A DNA stretch of 64,000 nt from Bacteroidetes bacterium HGW-Bacteroidetes-5. GTDB taxonomy: Bacteria; Bacteroidota; Bacteroidia; Bacteroidales; UBA932. The notes under the pieces are model-generated. The model saw nothing but the letters and a program-made list of their open reading frames with translations, was not told the origin of the DNA and searched no databases. The stretch lies in assembly GCA_002842515.1 (NCBI GenBank), contig PHDC01000002.1, positions 254,744-318,743 of the forward strand, in the 5' to 3' direction. Below are positions 24,663-32,081 of the stretch, one piece after another. How positions within the stretch are numbered: the stretch's first letter is position 1; each line of letters begins with the position of its first letter. A program made the translations under genes and the position numbers.

Positions 24663-25569
24663 ATTTGTGCTTTGAGTAAATTGTTTTGTACATCTCCATA
24701 AAAAGGGCTCTCCATTGAGGCTTATGTTTTACCAAGAGTTCCCCTTTTGAGTAGAGTGATGCAATCTCTCTGTCAAAAGGAATCTCCATAAGAAGTGGAA
24801 TCTGCTCTTGAATTAAATATGAGTAGACCTTATCGTCTCCCATACCTGCTCTGTTTATGATTACACCATAACTCTTATTCAGTGTTTTTAGGGTCTCGAC
24901 AGATTGTTTGAGATCACTCAACCCAAATGGTGTGGGTTCGGTGACTAAGATTACGAAATCTGCCGTGGCAACTGTCTGAATAAAAGGGCACGATGTGCCC
25001 GGAGGTGAATCTAAAATTACAATACCATCTTCTCCTGCGGCTTTAATTGCTGTTTTAATCACCGGAACGGGAGAGTAAACCCCTACCTTGCCCCTGGCTT
25101 CTATAATTGAAGAGTTGTCACCTGTGATAAATCTGCTTATAACCCCCAAAGATCTCTCTTTTGTTGTTATAGCATCCGATTGGCAAGCATAGGAGCAGGC
25201 CCCGCAACCGTGGCAGAGATCTTCTATAACCCGAATTGTTTTAATCCCTTCCAGCAAGAAGATTGCATTGTAGGAGCAGTAGTCCCTGCATTTGCCGCAA
25301 TAGATACAGTTACTCTGGTCAATTACCGGAACACGCTGCTTAACTTCGTACTGCTCTTTACCCCCATAATGCCGGTCAAAGGGTACCCCAAGTGCCTCTT
25401 TAAAAAAAAGCAGATCATCCGGCTCCTCCGCATCACAGTCAACTAAAAGCACCGTTTCGTCAAGCTGAGTGAGAGTATGAAAAAGATTTGTCGATATTAG
25501 TGTTTTCCCGGTACCGCCTTTGCCGCTTGCGACTGCAATTTTGATCTTTTGGTTAATGATCGCAGGCAT
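24637..25569 (-). CDS. MinD/ParA-like ATPase with inserted 2x[4Fe-4S] ferredoxin domain (A)
   Basis: A 310-residue paralogue of the protein encoded downstream. Walker A ASGKGGTGKT at 14-23, DCDAEEPD, then a ferredoxin insert (Cys88/91/94/98 and Cys119/122/125/129) and DSPPGTSCPF. Such pairs probably form heterodimers. Its start overlaps the stop of the first NifX-like gene by 17 bp and its end overlaps the second ATPase by 26 bp, so the whole set is tightly coupled. An electron-transfer or cluster-assembly role for the ferredoxin insert is likely. Confidence 0.85.
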   Translation of the reverse strand: MPAIINQKIKIAVASGKGGTGKTLISTNLFHTLTQLDETVLLVDCDAEEPDDLLFFKEALGVPFDRHYGGKEQYEVKQRVPVIDQSNCIYCGKCRDYCSYNAIFLLEGIKTIRVIEDLCHGCGACSYACQSDAITTKERSLGVISRFITGDNSSIIEARGKVGVYSPVPVIKTAIKAAGEDGIVILDSPPGTSCPFIQTVATADFVILVTEPTPFGLSDLKQSVETLKTLNKSYGVIINRAGMGDDKVYSYLIQEQIPLLMEIPFDREIASLYSKGELLVKHKPQWRALFMEMYKTIYSKHKYGNSSNQR

Positions 25570-25891
25570 TAGCTCCGGTTATAAGGGAGTTACTGATCCA
25601 ATCTGATACTAGATCCTTAGGGCTTTTTGGCTGTGCTCCCATATTTACTTTTATATTACTGGCCTGGAAAAGTGTTATTGCTCTTTGTCCGATACCGCCG
25701 GCAATAATCTCAGTTACACCCTGCTCTGCTAACCACGCAGGTAGAAGTCCCGGTTCGTGTGGCGGAGGGGTTATTAGTTTTTCTGAGGTTATAACATTGT
25801 CAACTACATCAATAATTGCAAATTGCTGACAATGGCCAAAATGGGAACATAAAACTCCGTTTTCCAGCGGAATGGCAAATTTAAAATTCAT
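25553..25891 (-). CDS. NifX/NifB-like Fe-Mo cofactor binding family protein 2
   Basis: A 112-residue protein with the RNaseH-like fold of the dinitrogenase iron-molybdenum cofactor family: KFAIPLENGVLCSHFGHCQQ, then FAIIDVV, and WLAEQGVTEIIAGGIGQRAI. The Cys/His-rich CSHFGHC is an obvious metal-binding candidate. With no nif structural genes present the family points to Mo, Cu or Fe cofactor handling rather than nitrogen fixation. It lies 11 bp after the sister gene. Confidence 0.85.
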   Translation of the reverse strand: MNFKFAIPLENGVLCSHFGHCQQFAIIDVVDNVITSEKLITPPPHEPGLLPAWLAEQGVTEIIAGGIGQRAITLFQASNIKVNMGAQPKSPKDLVSDWISNSLITGANACDH

Positions 25892-25902
25892 TTTTTTATT
25901 AT

Positions 25903-26220
25903 TTAGTGATTTAACATACTTATGATTTGAGAAATAGTCTTATCTGTATCTTTTAATACGATAAGCTGGATCTGGAGGCTGTCAAAGATAGACTTCACTT
26001 TAGCTCCAAACTCACCTGAAACCACCTTCTCTACCCCTTTTGAGGCGACGGTTTGAACTGATGCCGGTCCAGCACCCTCTATATTATCTCTGTTAGAATT
26101 TGGGACAAACTCTATAGATTTTGTCTCTGTGTCGTAAATTACAAAATGGGAACAACGGCCAAAACGGCTGTCCAATTTAGAATCCGGACTGTTTCCTGTA
26201 GATGTTATTGCTACTTTCAT
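25903..26220 (-). CDS. NifX/NifB-like Fe-Mo cofactor binding family protein 1
   Basis: A 105-residue protein of the same family: VAITSTGNSPDSKLDSRFGR followed by CSHFVIYD, and VVSGEFGAKV. The SRFGRCSHF pattern is standard in this family, which includes the orange protein (ORP), a Mo-Cu-Mo sulfide cluster carrier of sulfate reducers. It lies 11 bp after the DUF134 gene. Which of the two paralogues is the ORP-like cluster carrier cannot be told from sequence alone. Confidence 0.85.
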   Translation of the reverse strand: MKVAITSTGNSPDSKLDSRFGRCSHFVIYDTETKSIEFVPNSNRDNIEGAGPASVQTVASKGVEKVVSGEFGAKVKSIFDSLQIQLIVLKDTDKTISQIISMLNH

Positions 26221-26231
26221 ATTATTGTTAA

Positions 26232-26639
26232 TTATTTATCTTTTATCTGCTCTACCCTTTCGGAACCACAAAGAGGACATTCATCCAGCTCCTGCTCTTT
26301 TTGAGGGTGGTTAAAAAAACAGTTACAACAGTTGCACATATACCACTCACTGTCAAAATATACCTTACCTCCTTCAAATACAATAGTTTTGCCCAGGACA
26401 AATGCTTGTGCAATTTTGCGCCGGGCACTTTCGTAGATTCTGGTATAAGTTGGTCTTGAGACATTCATAAATGAAGAGGCCTGCACGTGCCCCAACAACT
26501 CGTAGTCACTCAACCTGATAGCTTCATACTCTTCATAATTAAGCAATATCGGCTGATGTTCATCGGTTAAACCTATAGGCCTGTACCCCTTAAAATGGGG
26601 TGGATTATTCATCCTTCTTCTTCTTTTTGGTCTTGGCAT
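26232..26639 (-). CDS. DUF134 / UPF0251 DNA-binding regulator with zinc ribbon
   Basis: A 135-residue protein. It begins MPRPKRRRRMNNPP and continues with the sigma-like helix-turn-helix region LNYEEYEAIRLSDYELLGHV and SSFMNVSRPTYTRIYESARR, the family signature of DUF134. A C-terminal zinc ribbon holds CNCCNCF and CPLCGS. In sulfate reducers a DUF134 protein belongs to the orange-protein cluster. Its own leader contains a 24-bp inverted repeat (26652-26675) and a -7 box, so it probably autoregulates. It heads the six-gene operon. Confidence 0.88.
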   Translation of the reverse strand: MPRPKRRRRMNNPPHFKGYRPIGLTDEHQPILLNYEEYEAIRLSDYELLGHVQASSFMNVSRPTYTRIYESARRKIAQAFVLGKTIVFEGGKVYFDSEWYMCNCCNCFFNHPQKEQELDECPLCGSERVEQIKDK

Positions 26640-26651
26640 ATTATGAGCATT

Positions 26652-26675
26652 TGTTCACTACAAAAGTAATGAACA
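26652..26675. promoter_or_regulatory. Operator-like inverted repeat over the -7 box of the DUF134 operon
   Basis: Arms TGTTCACTAC (26652-26661) and GTAATGAACA (26666-26675) pair at nine of ten positions around AAAA. On the minus strand the box TACTTTTG (26668-26661) inside it fits TAnnTTTG; no convincing -33 TTTG was found. The right arm lies about 110 bp from the Fur-like start, so it could act on both divergent units. Confidence 0.6.
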
Positions 26676-26783
26676 TTTGTCAATATCCAATTTTATTTTG
26701 TATATTTAAAAAATATAGCTTATTTTGAACTATTCCTATTTAGGATTGTTTCTATTTTAAATTTAGATGATATCTTTTAAATT

Positions 26784-27209
26784 ATGGACAAAAAAAATTA
26801 TAGAGAGATCTTATCAAACTCCGGGCTTAAGATAACGCCGCAACGGATAGCAGTTTTAGAATCATTTGATGTTTTACATAAGCATCCTACTGCAGATGAG
26901 ATTATTGCCCAGGTACGCTCAAAGAGTGCAGATATTGCAACCGGAACGATATACAATATACTGGATACTCTGGTAAGCAAGAGGATTATCTTCAGAGTTA
27001 AAACAGATCGTGATGTTATGAAGTATGATGCAGTATCCGATAAACATCATCACTTGTACTGTTCGCAATCGGAGACAATCTCCGATTATTATGATAATGA
27101 GCTCAACTTAATCCTCGAAAACTATTTCAGAGATAAAGAGATAGAGAATTTTAAGGTTGAGGATGTTAAGCTACAAATAGTGGGAAAATTTACTAATTTA
27201 AAAAAATAA
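26784..27209 (+). CDS. Fur-family regulator, PerR-like
   Basis: A 141-residue Fur-type winged helix (SNSGLKITPQRIAVLESFDV; HPTADEIIAQVR; GTIYNILDTLV) with the metal/dimerisation motif HHHLYC. The two CxxC structural zinc sites of typical Fur/PerR are absent, as in several Bacteroidota members. It lies 6 bp upstream of a peroxiredoxin gene, the classic PerR arrangement, so peroxide-responsive repression is the best guess. Iron or zinc sensing remains possible. Confidence 0.82.
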   Translation: MDKKNYREILSNSGLKITPQRIAVLESFDVLHKHPTADEIIAQVRSKSADIATGTIYNILDTLVSKRIIFRVKTDRDVMKYDAVSDKHHHLYCSQSETISDYYDNELNLILENYFRDKEIENFKVEDVKLQIVGKFTNLKK

Positions 27210-27215
27210 ATTATT

Positions 27216-27923
27216 ATGGATCAAAATGTTTATTCAATGCCTAGAATAGGCGAAGCAGCACCGGAATTTAAAGCGGTAACAACACAGGGAAATATAAACT
27301 TTCCTGGAGATTTCAAGGGTAGTTGGGTCATTCTGTTCAGTCACCCTGCAGATTTTACTCCTGTTTGTACATCGGAGTTTATGACATTTGCAAGTATGGA
27401 GTCTCAATTTGAAGAGGTTAATTGTAAGCTGGTAGGACTCTCGGTAGATGGTCTTTATAGTCATATAGCCTGGCTTCGCACAATCAAAGAGAAGATAGAG
27501 TACAAGGGGATGAAAGATGTAGAGGTAAAGTTCCCGCTTATAGAGGATATTACTATGGAGGTGGCTAACAAATACGGAATGATGCAACCGGGTGAGAGCA
27601 ATACAAAAGCCGTTCGCGCTGTGTTTGTTATAGATCCTAAGGGTATTATCCGCACAATTATCTACTACCCATTGAGCCTAGGTCGTAATTTTGACGAACT
27701 TTTGCGAGTTGTTATTGCATTGCAGGCAGCAGATAAATTCTCAATTGCCACTCCTGCAGATTGGCGTCCCGGAGATGATGTAATTGTTCCAACTGCAGGC
27801 TCTTGCGGGGTTGCAAAAGAGCGTATGGAGAGCAAAGAGGAGATGAAGTGCTACGATTGGTTCTTCTGCACCAAAAAGCTATCTGCCGAAAAAGTTATGT
27901 CGGAGATAAAAAAATCTGTTTAA
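27216..27923 (+). CDS. Peroxiredoxin, Prx6-like
   Basis: A 235-residue cytoplasmic peroxidase. The peroxidatic Cys51 sits in HPADFTPVCTSEF, with the conserved Pro/Thr before it. The long C-terminal arm (DWRPGDDVIVPTAGSCGVAK) and cysteines in the last 40 residues (KCYDWFFCTKK) are typical of the Prx6 subfamily in anaerobes and archaea. It reduces hydrogen peroxide and organic peroxides with a thiol donor. It is co-transcribed with the Fur-like gene (6 bp apart) and followed by a terminator at 28001-28051. Confidence 0.9.
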   Translation: MDQNVYSMPRIGEAAPEFKAVTTQGNINFPGDFKGSWVILFSHPADFTPVCTSEFMTFASMESQFEEVNCKLVGLSVDGLYSHIAWLRTIKEKIEYKGMKDVEVKFPLIEDITMEVANKYGMMQPGESNTKAVRAVFVIDPKGIIRTIIYYPLSLGRNFDELLRVVIALQAADKFSIATPADWRPGDDVIVPTAGSCGVAKERMESKEEMKCYDWFFCTKKLSAEKVMSEIKKSV

Positions 27924-28000
27924 CCGGGATATCCACTTTTTACAGTGTAATGTTCAATAATTTAACAAAGGATAGCACTGTTTTCATTACAAATATTAAA

Positions 28001-28051
28001 ACTGTCTGCTCGTTTTTATAGTGTAAATATAATTCAGCAGGCAGTTTTTTT
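28001..28051 (+). terminator. Rho-independent terminator after the peroxiredoxin gene
   Basis: Stem ACTGTCTGCT (28001-28010) pairs with AGCAGGCAGT (28036-28045) over a 25-nt loop and is followed by a run of seven T. It closes the Fur/peroxiredoxin unit. Confidence 0.75.
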
Positions 28052-28098
28052 ATTATCTTCGTCACCGATATCGGAAACTGCTCCTTAGATTTAAATTT

Positions 28099-29202
28099 AT
28101 GAATAACGCTTCAAACTGTACTGTCCTGATTATGGCCGGAGGTTCGGGAGAGAGGTTTTGGCCACTATCAACTAAAGAGAGACCCAAGCAGCTACTCAAA
28201 CTAATAGATTCTAACAGAAGTCTAATAAGGATGACAGTAGACAGAGTGTCACCTTTGATTCCTGCAGAGAGAATTTTCATTGCTACAAATGCGATTCAGG
28301 CGCCGGCTGTAAAGGAGGAGCTCCCGGAGATACCACTTTCAAACATTATTCTGGAGCCTGCCTTTAAAGATACTGCGGCTGCTATAGGATACTCTTCAAT
28401 CATTATAAACGATATCTATCCCAATTCTGTAATGGTTGTTCTTGCATCTGACCATCTTATTAAAGATGAACAGGGCTTCAGGAGTGCACTATCTACTGCG
28501 ATTGAGGTTGCAGAGAGTGACAATGCAATTATAACTCTGGGAATCAAACCCACCTCCCCAGAGACCGGTTATGGTTATCTTCAGGTGAGAGCATTTGAAG
28601 ATGATGACAATGATGTTACAGAGCTTAGGATCGGCTCCGGAATAAGGATTGGGGAGCCTGCAAAAGTAGAGGCATTCCGGGAAAAGCCAACCCATCTACT
28701 GGCATACAAATATGTTTCAGATGGAAAACACTTATGGAACAGCGGAATGTTTATTTTCAAGATTCCTATTATGTTGGATGCCTTTCGCCGTCTTTTACCA
28801 GACCACTACTCAATTTTAATGAAGATCTCTTCACTAGGAGATGAGATGAGAGATATACACAACGCCACACTTAAAGAACTTTTCAACACATTTGAAAAAA
28901 TCTCCATTGATTTTGGAATTATGGAGAAGTTTGAAAAAATCTTTGTTATTCCTGTGGAGTTTGGATGGAGTGATATTGGTAGCTACCCGGCTCTTGAAGA
29001 TGTTTTTGAACCAAATAAAAATGCAACTATTACTAATGGAACAGAAGCAAAAGAGGTTAATTCTGCTCGAAATATTATTATAAGCACAACCGGAAAAAAA
29101 ATATCACTACTTGGAGTCGAGGATATGGTAATAGTAGACACTCCAAACAACATAATGATCTGCAGCAAAAAAGAGGCTCAAAACATTAAAAAGCTGCTAT
29201 AG
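28099..29202 (+). CDS. manC: Mannose-1-phosphate guanylyltransferase
   Basis: A 367-residue cytoplasmic enzyme making GDP-mannose from GTP and mannose-1-phosphate for O-antigen and capsule. The signature MAGGSGERFWPLS...RPKQLLKL at the N-terminus is the nucleotidyltransferase loop, then FIATN, ASDHLI, GYGYLQ, FREKP and WNSGMF. It lacks the C-terminal phosphomannose isomerase domain of bifunctional ManC, giving the short single-function form usual in Bacteroidota. It lies only 15 bp before the sigma factor gene, an unusual neighbour. Confidence 0.88.
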   Translation: MNNASNCTVLIMAGGSGERFWPLSTKERPKQLLKLIDSNRSLIRMTVDRVSPLIPAERIFIATNAIQAPAVKEELPEIPLSNIILEPAFKDTAAAIGYSSIIINDIYPNSVMVVLASDHLIKDEQGFRSALSTAIEVAESDNAIITLGIKPTSPETGYGYLQVRAFEDDDNDVTELRIGSGIRIGEPAKVEAFREKPTHLLAYKYVSDGKHLWNSGMFIFKIPIMLDAFRRLLPDHYSILMKISSLGDEMRDIHNATLKELFNTFEKISIDFGIMEKFEKIFVIPVEFGWSDIGSYPALEDVFEPNKNATITNGTEAKEVNSARNIIISTTGKKISLLGVEDMVIVDTPNNIMICSKKEAQNIKKLL

Positions 29203-29217
29203 GTCTTACCATACCTT

Positions 29218-29802
29218 ATGATTGAAGAACCATCAGACATACAGTATAAGCTTGTTTTTGAAGAGATTTATGCCTTGCATCTGCATAAAGTGCAATTCTT
29301 TGCCTATAATTACATTCGAGACTGGGATAATGCTAAGTCGATTTCAAACGAGGTATTCACCTCTATCTGGAATAATCGTTCTAAAATTGATTTCAACAGG
29401 GATATGCTACCCTATCTCTTGGTTGTTACCCGTAACAAATGCCTTAATGTTTTAAAGAAAGAGAAAACCGAAAGAGAGTTCCTCAAATACTCAGGAAACC
29501 AAATTACCGAAAATGAACTCAACTACCTCTCTTTGGAAAACCCATCTTCCACCATCTTATACTCCAAAGAGATTAAAAGAATTTTTGGGGAGTCACTCCA
29601 ATTGATGAATGATAAAATAAAGAATACATTTTGCCTTAACAGATTTGGAAACCTTAGTTATGAGGAAATTGCAAAGCTAGAAGGGGTAACCGTAAAGACA
29701 GTTGAGTACAGAATATCTGTCGCACTTAGAGTATTAAGAATAAAGTTCAAAGATTATTTACCTTTTTATTTAGGGTATTTAATTGTATTATTGTGCTTAT
29801 AA
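29218..29802 (+). CDS. ECF RNA polymerase sigma factor (Bacteroidota SusC-linked type)
   Basis: A 194-residue sigma-70 region 2/4 protein: FEEIYALHLHKVQFFAYNYI, DWDNAKSISNEVFTSIWNNR (region 2), and YEEIAKLEGVTVKTVEYRIS, ALRVLRIKF (region 4 helix-turn-helix). It is paired with the FecR anti-sigma gene 15 bp downstream and with a SusC carrying an STN domain at 32082, the standard trans-envelope signalling set. It likely directs transcription of the following operon when the SusC ligand is bound. Confidence 0.9.
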   Translation: MIEEPSDIQYKLVFEEIYALHLHKVQFFAYNYIRDWDNAKSISNEVFTSIWNNRSKIDFNRDMLPYLLVVTRNKCLNVLKKEKTEREFLKYSGNQITENELNYLSLENPSSTILYSKEIKRIFGESLQLMNDKIKNTFCLNRFGNLSYEEIAKLEGVTVKTVEYRISVALRVLRIKFKDYLPFYLGYLIVLLCL

Positions 29803-29817
29803 TGAGAATATATTGAA

Positions 29818-30900
29818 ATGACAAAGAATCTTCTATTAAAATTTATTACCGGAGCTGCTCAGGAGAGCGAGAAGAGGGCTGTTTTGGAGTGGATTGGCAA
29901 AAATCCGGACAATCTTCGCTACTTTACCGGGCTCAAGAATCTTTGGGTGTACAACAATATGCCTCAAAGTCTTGCTACTCTTGAAGAGATGAAGGCGGCA
30001 ACACAGATAACTGATAAATATTCTCATAACAGCAGTTATTCCCGTGACAAAAAATATCTTAGCGACTCAACCGGTGGAATCAAAGTCAAGAAATCTCCTT
30101 TTAAAAGATATATTATTCTGGCTGCTGCATCTGTAGCAATTCTATTAACAGTAAACATATTGCAGTTTATTAAAAACAGATCTCTCACGATAGAAACTCA
30201 GGTGCCCGTTATCGCTTTGAGTGATATCCCTTTTGAACACAAACACACACTCTATACCAACAATGGTGTAAAAGGGTTTGTAGAGCTGCCGGACGGCTCT
30301 AAAGTCTGGCTGAACTCTGCAACCACACTAACATACCCCGATAGATTTCAAGGGGCAACCCGTGAAGTGATGATAGCAGGAGAGGCACTTTTTGACGTTG
30401 TAAAGGATTCGCTAAAACCGATGGTAGTAAATACCAACCGGGATTTCAAGATAGAGGTTCTCGGTACAAAATTCAATGTGAGGACCTACGAAAACGACTA
30501 CGAGGCCCAGACAACATTAATATCGGGCTCTATCAATCTAATTAGAGAGATTAAAAAAGGGGAGAGGGTTATTATTGCTCAACTCAAGCCTACCGAGTCA
30601 TTTGTTATAAGGGATAAAAATGCTCCGGTGCTAATCAAACAGATAGATACCACCAAACAGATGGCCTGGAAACAAGGGCTGCTCATATTTGAATCTACAC
30701 CTATGGATGAGGTTATTAAGAAGCTGGAGAGGTGGCACGGCACACAGTTTATAATTGAAGATTACGATATTCTCAAAACCAGGCTTACTGCCAATTTCCG
30801 TTCGGAATCCATTGTTCAGATAATGGAGATGATTAAATTTTGTACCCCGATTGAGTATACCATAAAGGAAAACATAGTTACACTCAATAAAAAATCATAA
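29818..30900 (+). CDS. FecR-family anti-sigma factor
   Basis: A 360-residue inner-membrane protein: cytoplasmic N-terminus, one membrane helix at about 105-125 (YIILAAASVAILLTVNILQF), then the periplasmic FecR domain (VELPDGSKVWLNSATTLTYP; EVMIAGEALFDV; FKIEVLGTKFNVRTY) and a C-terminal DUF4974 segment (MAWKQGLLIFESTPMDEVIK). It keeps the sigma factor inactive until the TonB receptor signals. It is 15 bp after the sigma gene. Confidence 0.92.
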   Translation: MTKNLLLKFITGAAQESEKRAVLEWIGKNPDNLRYFTGLKNLWVYNNMPQSLATLEEMKAATQITDKYSHNSSYSRDKKYLSDSTGGIKVKKSPFKRYIILAAASVAILLTVNILQFIKNRSLTIETQVPVIALSDIPFEHKHTLYTNNGVKGFVELPDGSKVWLNSATTLTYPDRFQGATREVMIAGEALFDVVKDSLKPMVVNTNRDFKIEVLGTKFNVRTYENDYEAQTTLISGSINLIREIKKGERVIIAQLKPTESFVIRDKNAPVLIKQIDTTKQMAWKQGLLIFESTPMDEVIKKLERWHGTQFIIEDYDILKTRLTANFRSESIVQIMEMIKFCTPIEYTIKENIVTLNKKS

Positions 30901-30963
30901 AAAATTAGGGTATTCTCTTTCTAAATTGTGTATTACTTGTTAACCTAAAAACAATAATATACA

Positions 30964-32049
30964 ATGAAAAAACTTGGAATCATCTTCCTGTGTCTTGTTA
31001 TGGCTATGCCCATCCTGGCTCAGAATAAGGTGCAAAGCCCCGGTGTTCTCTTCGAAGAGGGAACTTTTGCACAAGCTTTGGCTAAAGCAAAAAATAACAA
31101 AAAGGGGCCAAAAATTATCTTTATGGATTGTTACACTGTGTGGTGTGGTCCGTGCAAAGTGATGTCCGAAAAAATCTTCCCTCAGGAACACGTGGGTAAG
31201 TTCTTCAACGCCAATTTTATCAATATAAAAATTGATATGGAGAAGGGCGAAGGGATTGATCTTGCAAAAAGATACGGGATAAGAGCCTACCCTACATTTT
31301 TGATTTTGGATGCAGACGGAAACGAAATTAACCGTGTCGTAGGAAGCGGAGAGGCAGACCCATTTATAGAGAGGGTAAAAAAAGCTATGGACCCTGCCAA
31401 TAGCCCGAAAGCGAAAAGAGCGGTTTATGATGAAAACAAAACTTCTCAAAATGCAATTGCATATCTGGAGATACTACAATCTTCTTATATGAATAAAGAG
31501 GCCGGTGAATTTATTGAGGAGATCTTTACAACTCTTAACCCAAGAGATAGATACTCAGATAAAATGTGGCCTTTTGTTTCACAATCGCTGCAAAATCCAA
31601 ATTCAAAAATATTCAGTCTAATACTTGAAGAGAAACCTCTTGCAGACAGATTAGTCTCTAAAGAGAGGGTTGATGCTGTTATATGCGGCGGTTTGAAAAA
31701 CTATGCCAACTCTTACGTAACAGGAAGATTAACAAATGCCAACCCTGCAGATGTAATGGCAAAATTAGAGTACCTCAACCTGCTTTCAAACAGAGATGAG
31801 ACGGTATCATATTTTATAAAGGCCGCGAAGCTATATGGAGAGAATAATATAGCTGCAATTGCAGATATGCTCAAAGTTAATGAGATTATGAGAATGACCG
31901 AGGGTGACAGAGTTACTCTTGAGAGGCTCATAATGGGTGTGAAGGGTATGCCTAAAGAGAGACAGCTTGAGTATCTTAAAGCTAAGCAGGAGTATCTGAA
32001 AAAACAGGCAGATGCGCTCAATGCTAATATAGAGAGGCTTTCTAAATAA
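30964..32049 (+). CDS. Exported thioredoxin-domain protein
   Basis: A 361-residue protein with signal peptide (cut near PILAQ). A thioredoxin domain follows at about 30-130 with redox site Cys61-Gly-Pro-Cys64 (CYTVWCGPCKVM), cis-Pro region RAYPTFLILDADG. The remaining 220 residues are helical and unassigned. The motif CYTVWCGPCK is nearly the same as in the third domain of the triple thioredoxin at 42568, and the two probably share an origin. It lies between FecR and SusC, an odd place for a thioredoxin, implying that the imported ligand or its carrier has disulfides. Confidence 0.85.
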   Translation: MKKLGIIFLCLVMAMPILAQNKVQSPGVLFEEGTFAQALAKAKNNKKGPKIIFMDCYTVWCGPCKVMSEKIFPQEHVGKFFNANFINIKIDMEKGEGIDLAKRYGIRAYPTFLILDADGNEINRVVGSGEADPFIERVKKAMDPANSPKAKRAVYDENKTSQNAIAYLEILQSSYMNKEAGEFIEEIFTTLNPRDRYSDKMWPFVSQSLQNPNSKIFSLILEEKPLADRLVSKERVDAVICGGLKNYANSYVTGRLTNANPADVMAKLEYLNLLSNRDETVSYFIKAAKLYGENNIAAIADMLKVNEIMRMTEGDRVTLERLIMGVKGMPKERQLEYLKAKQEYLKKQADALNANIERLSK

Positions 32050-32081
32050 AGAATTAATTCCTATAAACCAAAGCTTAAATT

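Noticed and set aside
22945-26639. Nitrogen-fixation cluster
   Set aside because: NifX/NifB-family proteins are present but no nifHDK, nifB radical-SAM or nifE/N genes; DUF134 and ferredoxin ATPases point to an ORP-like cofactor system.
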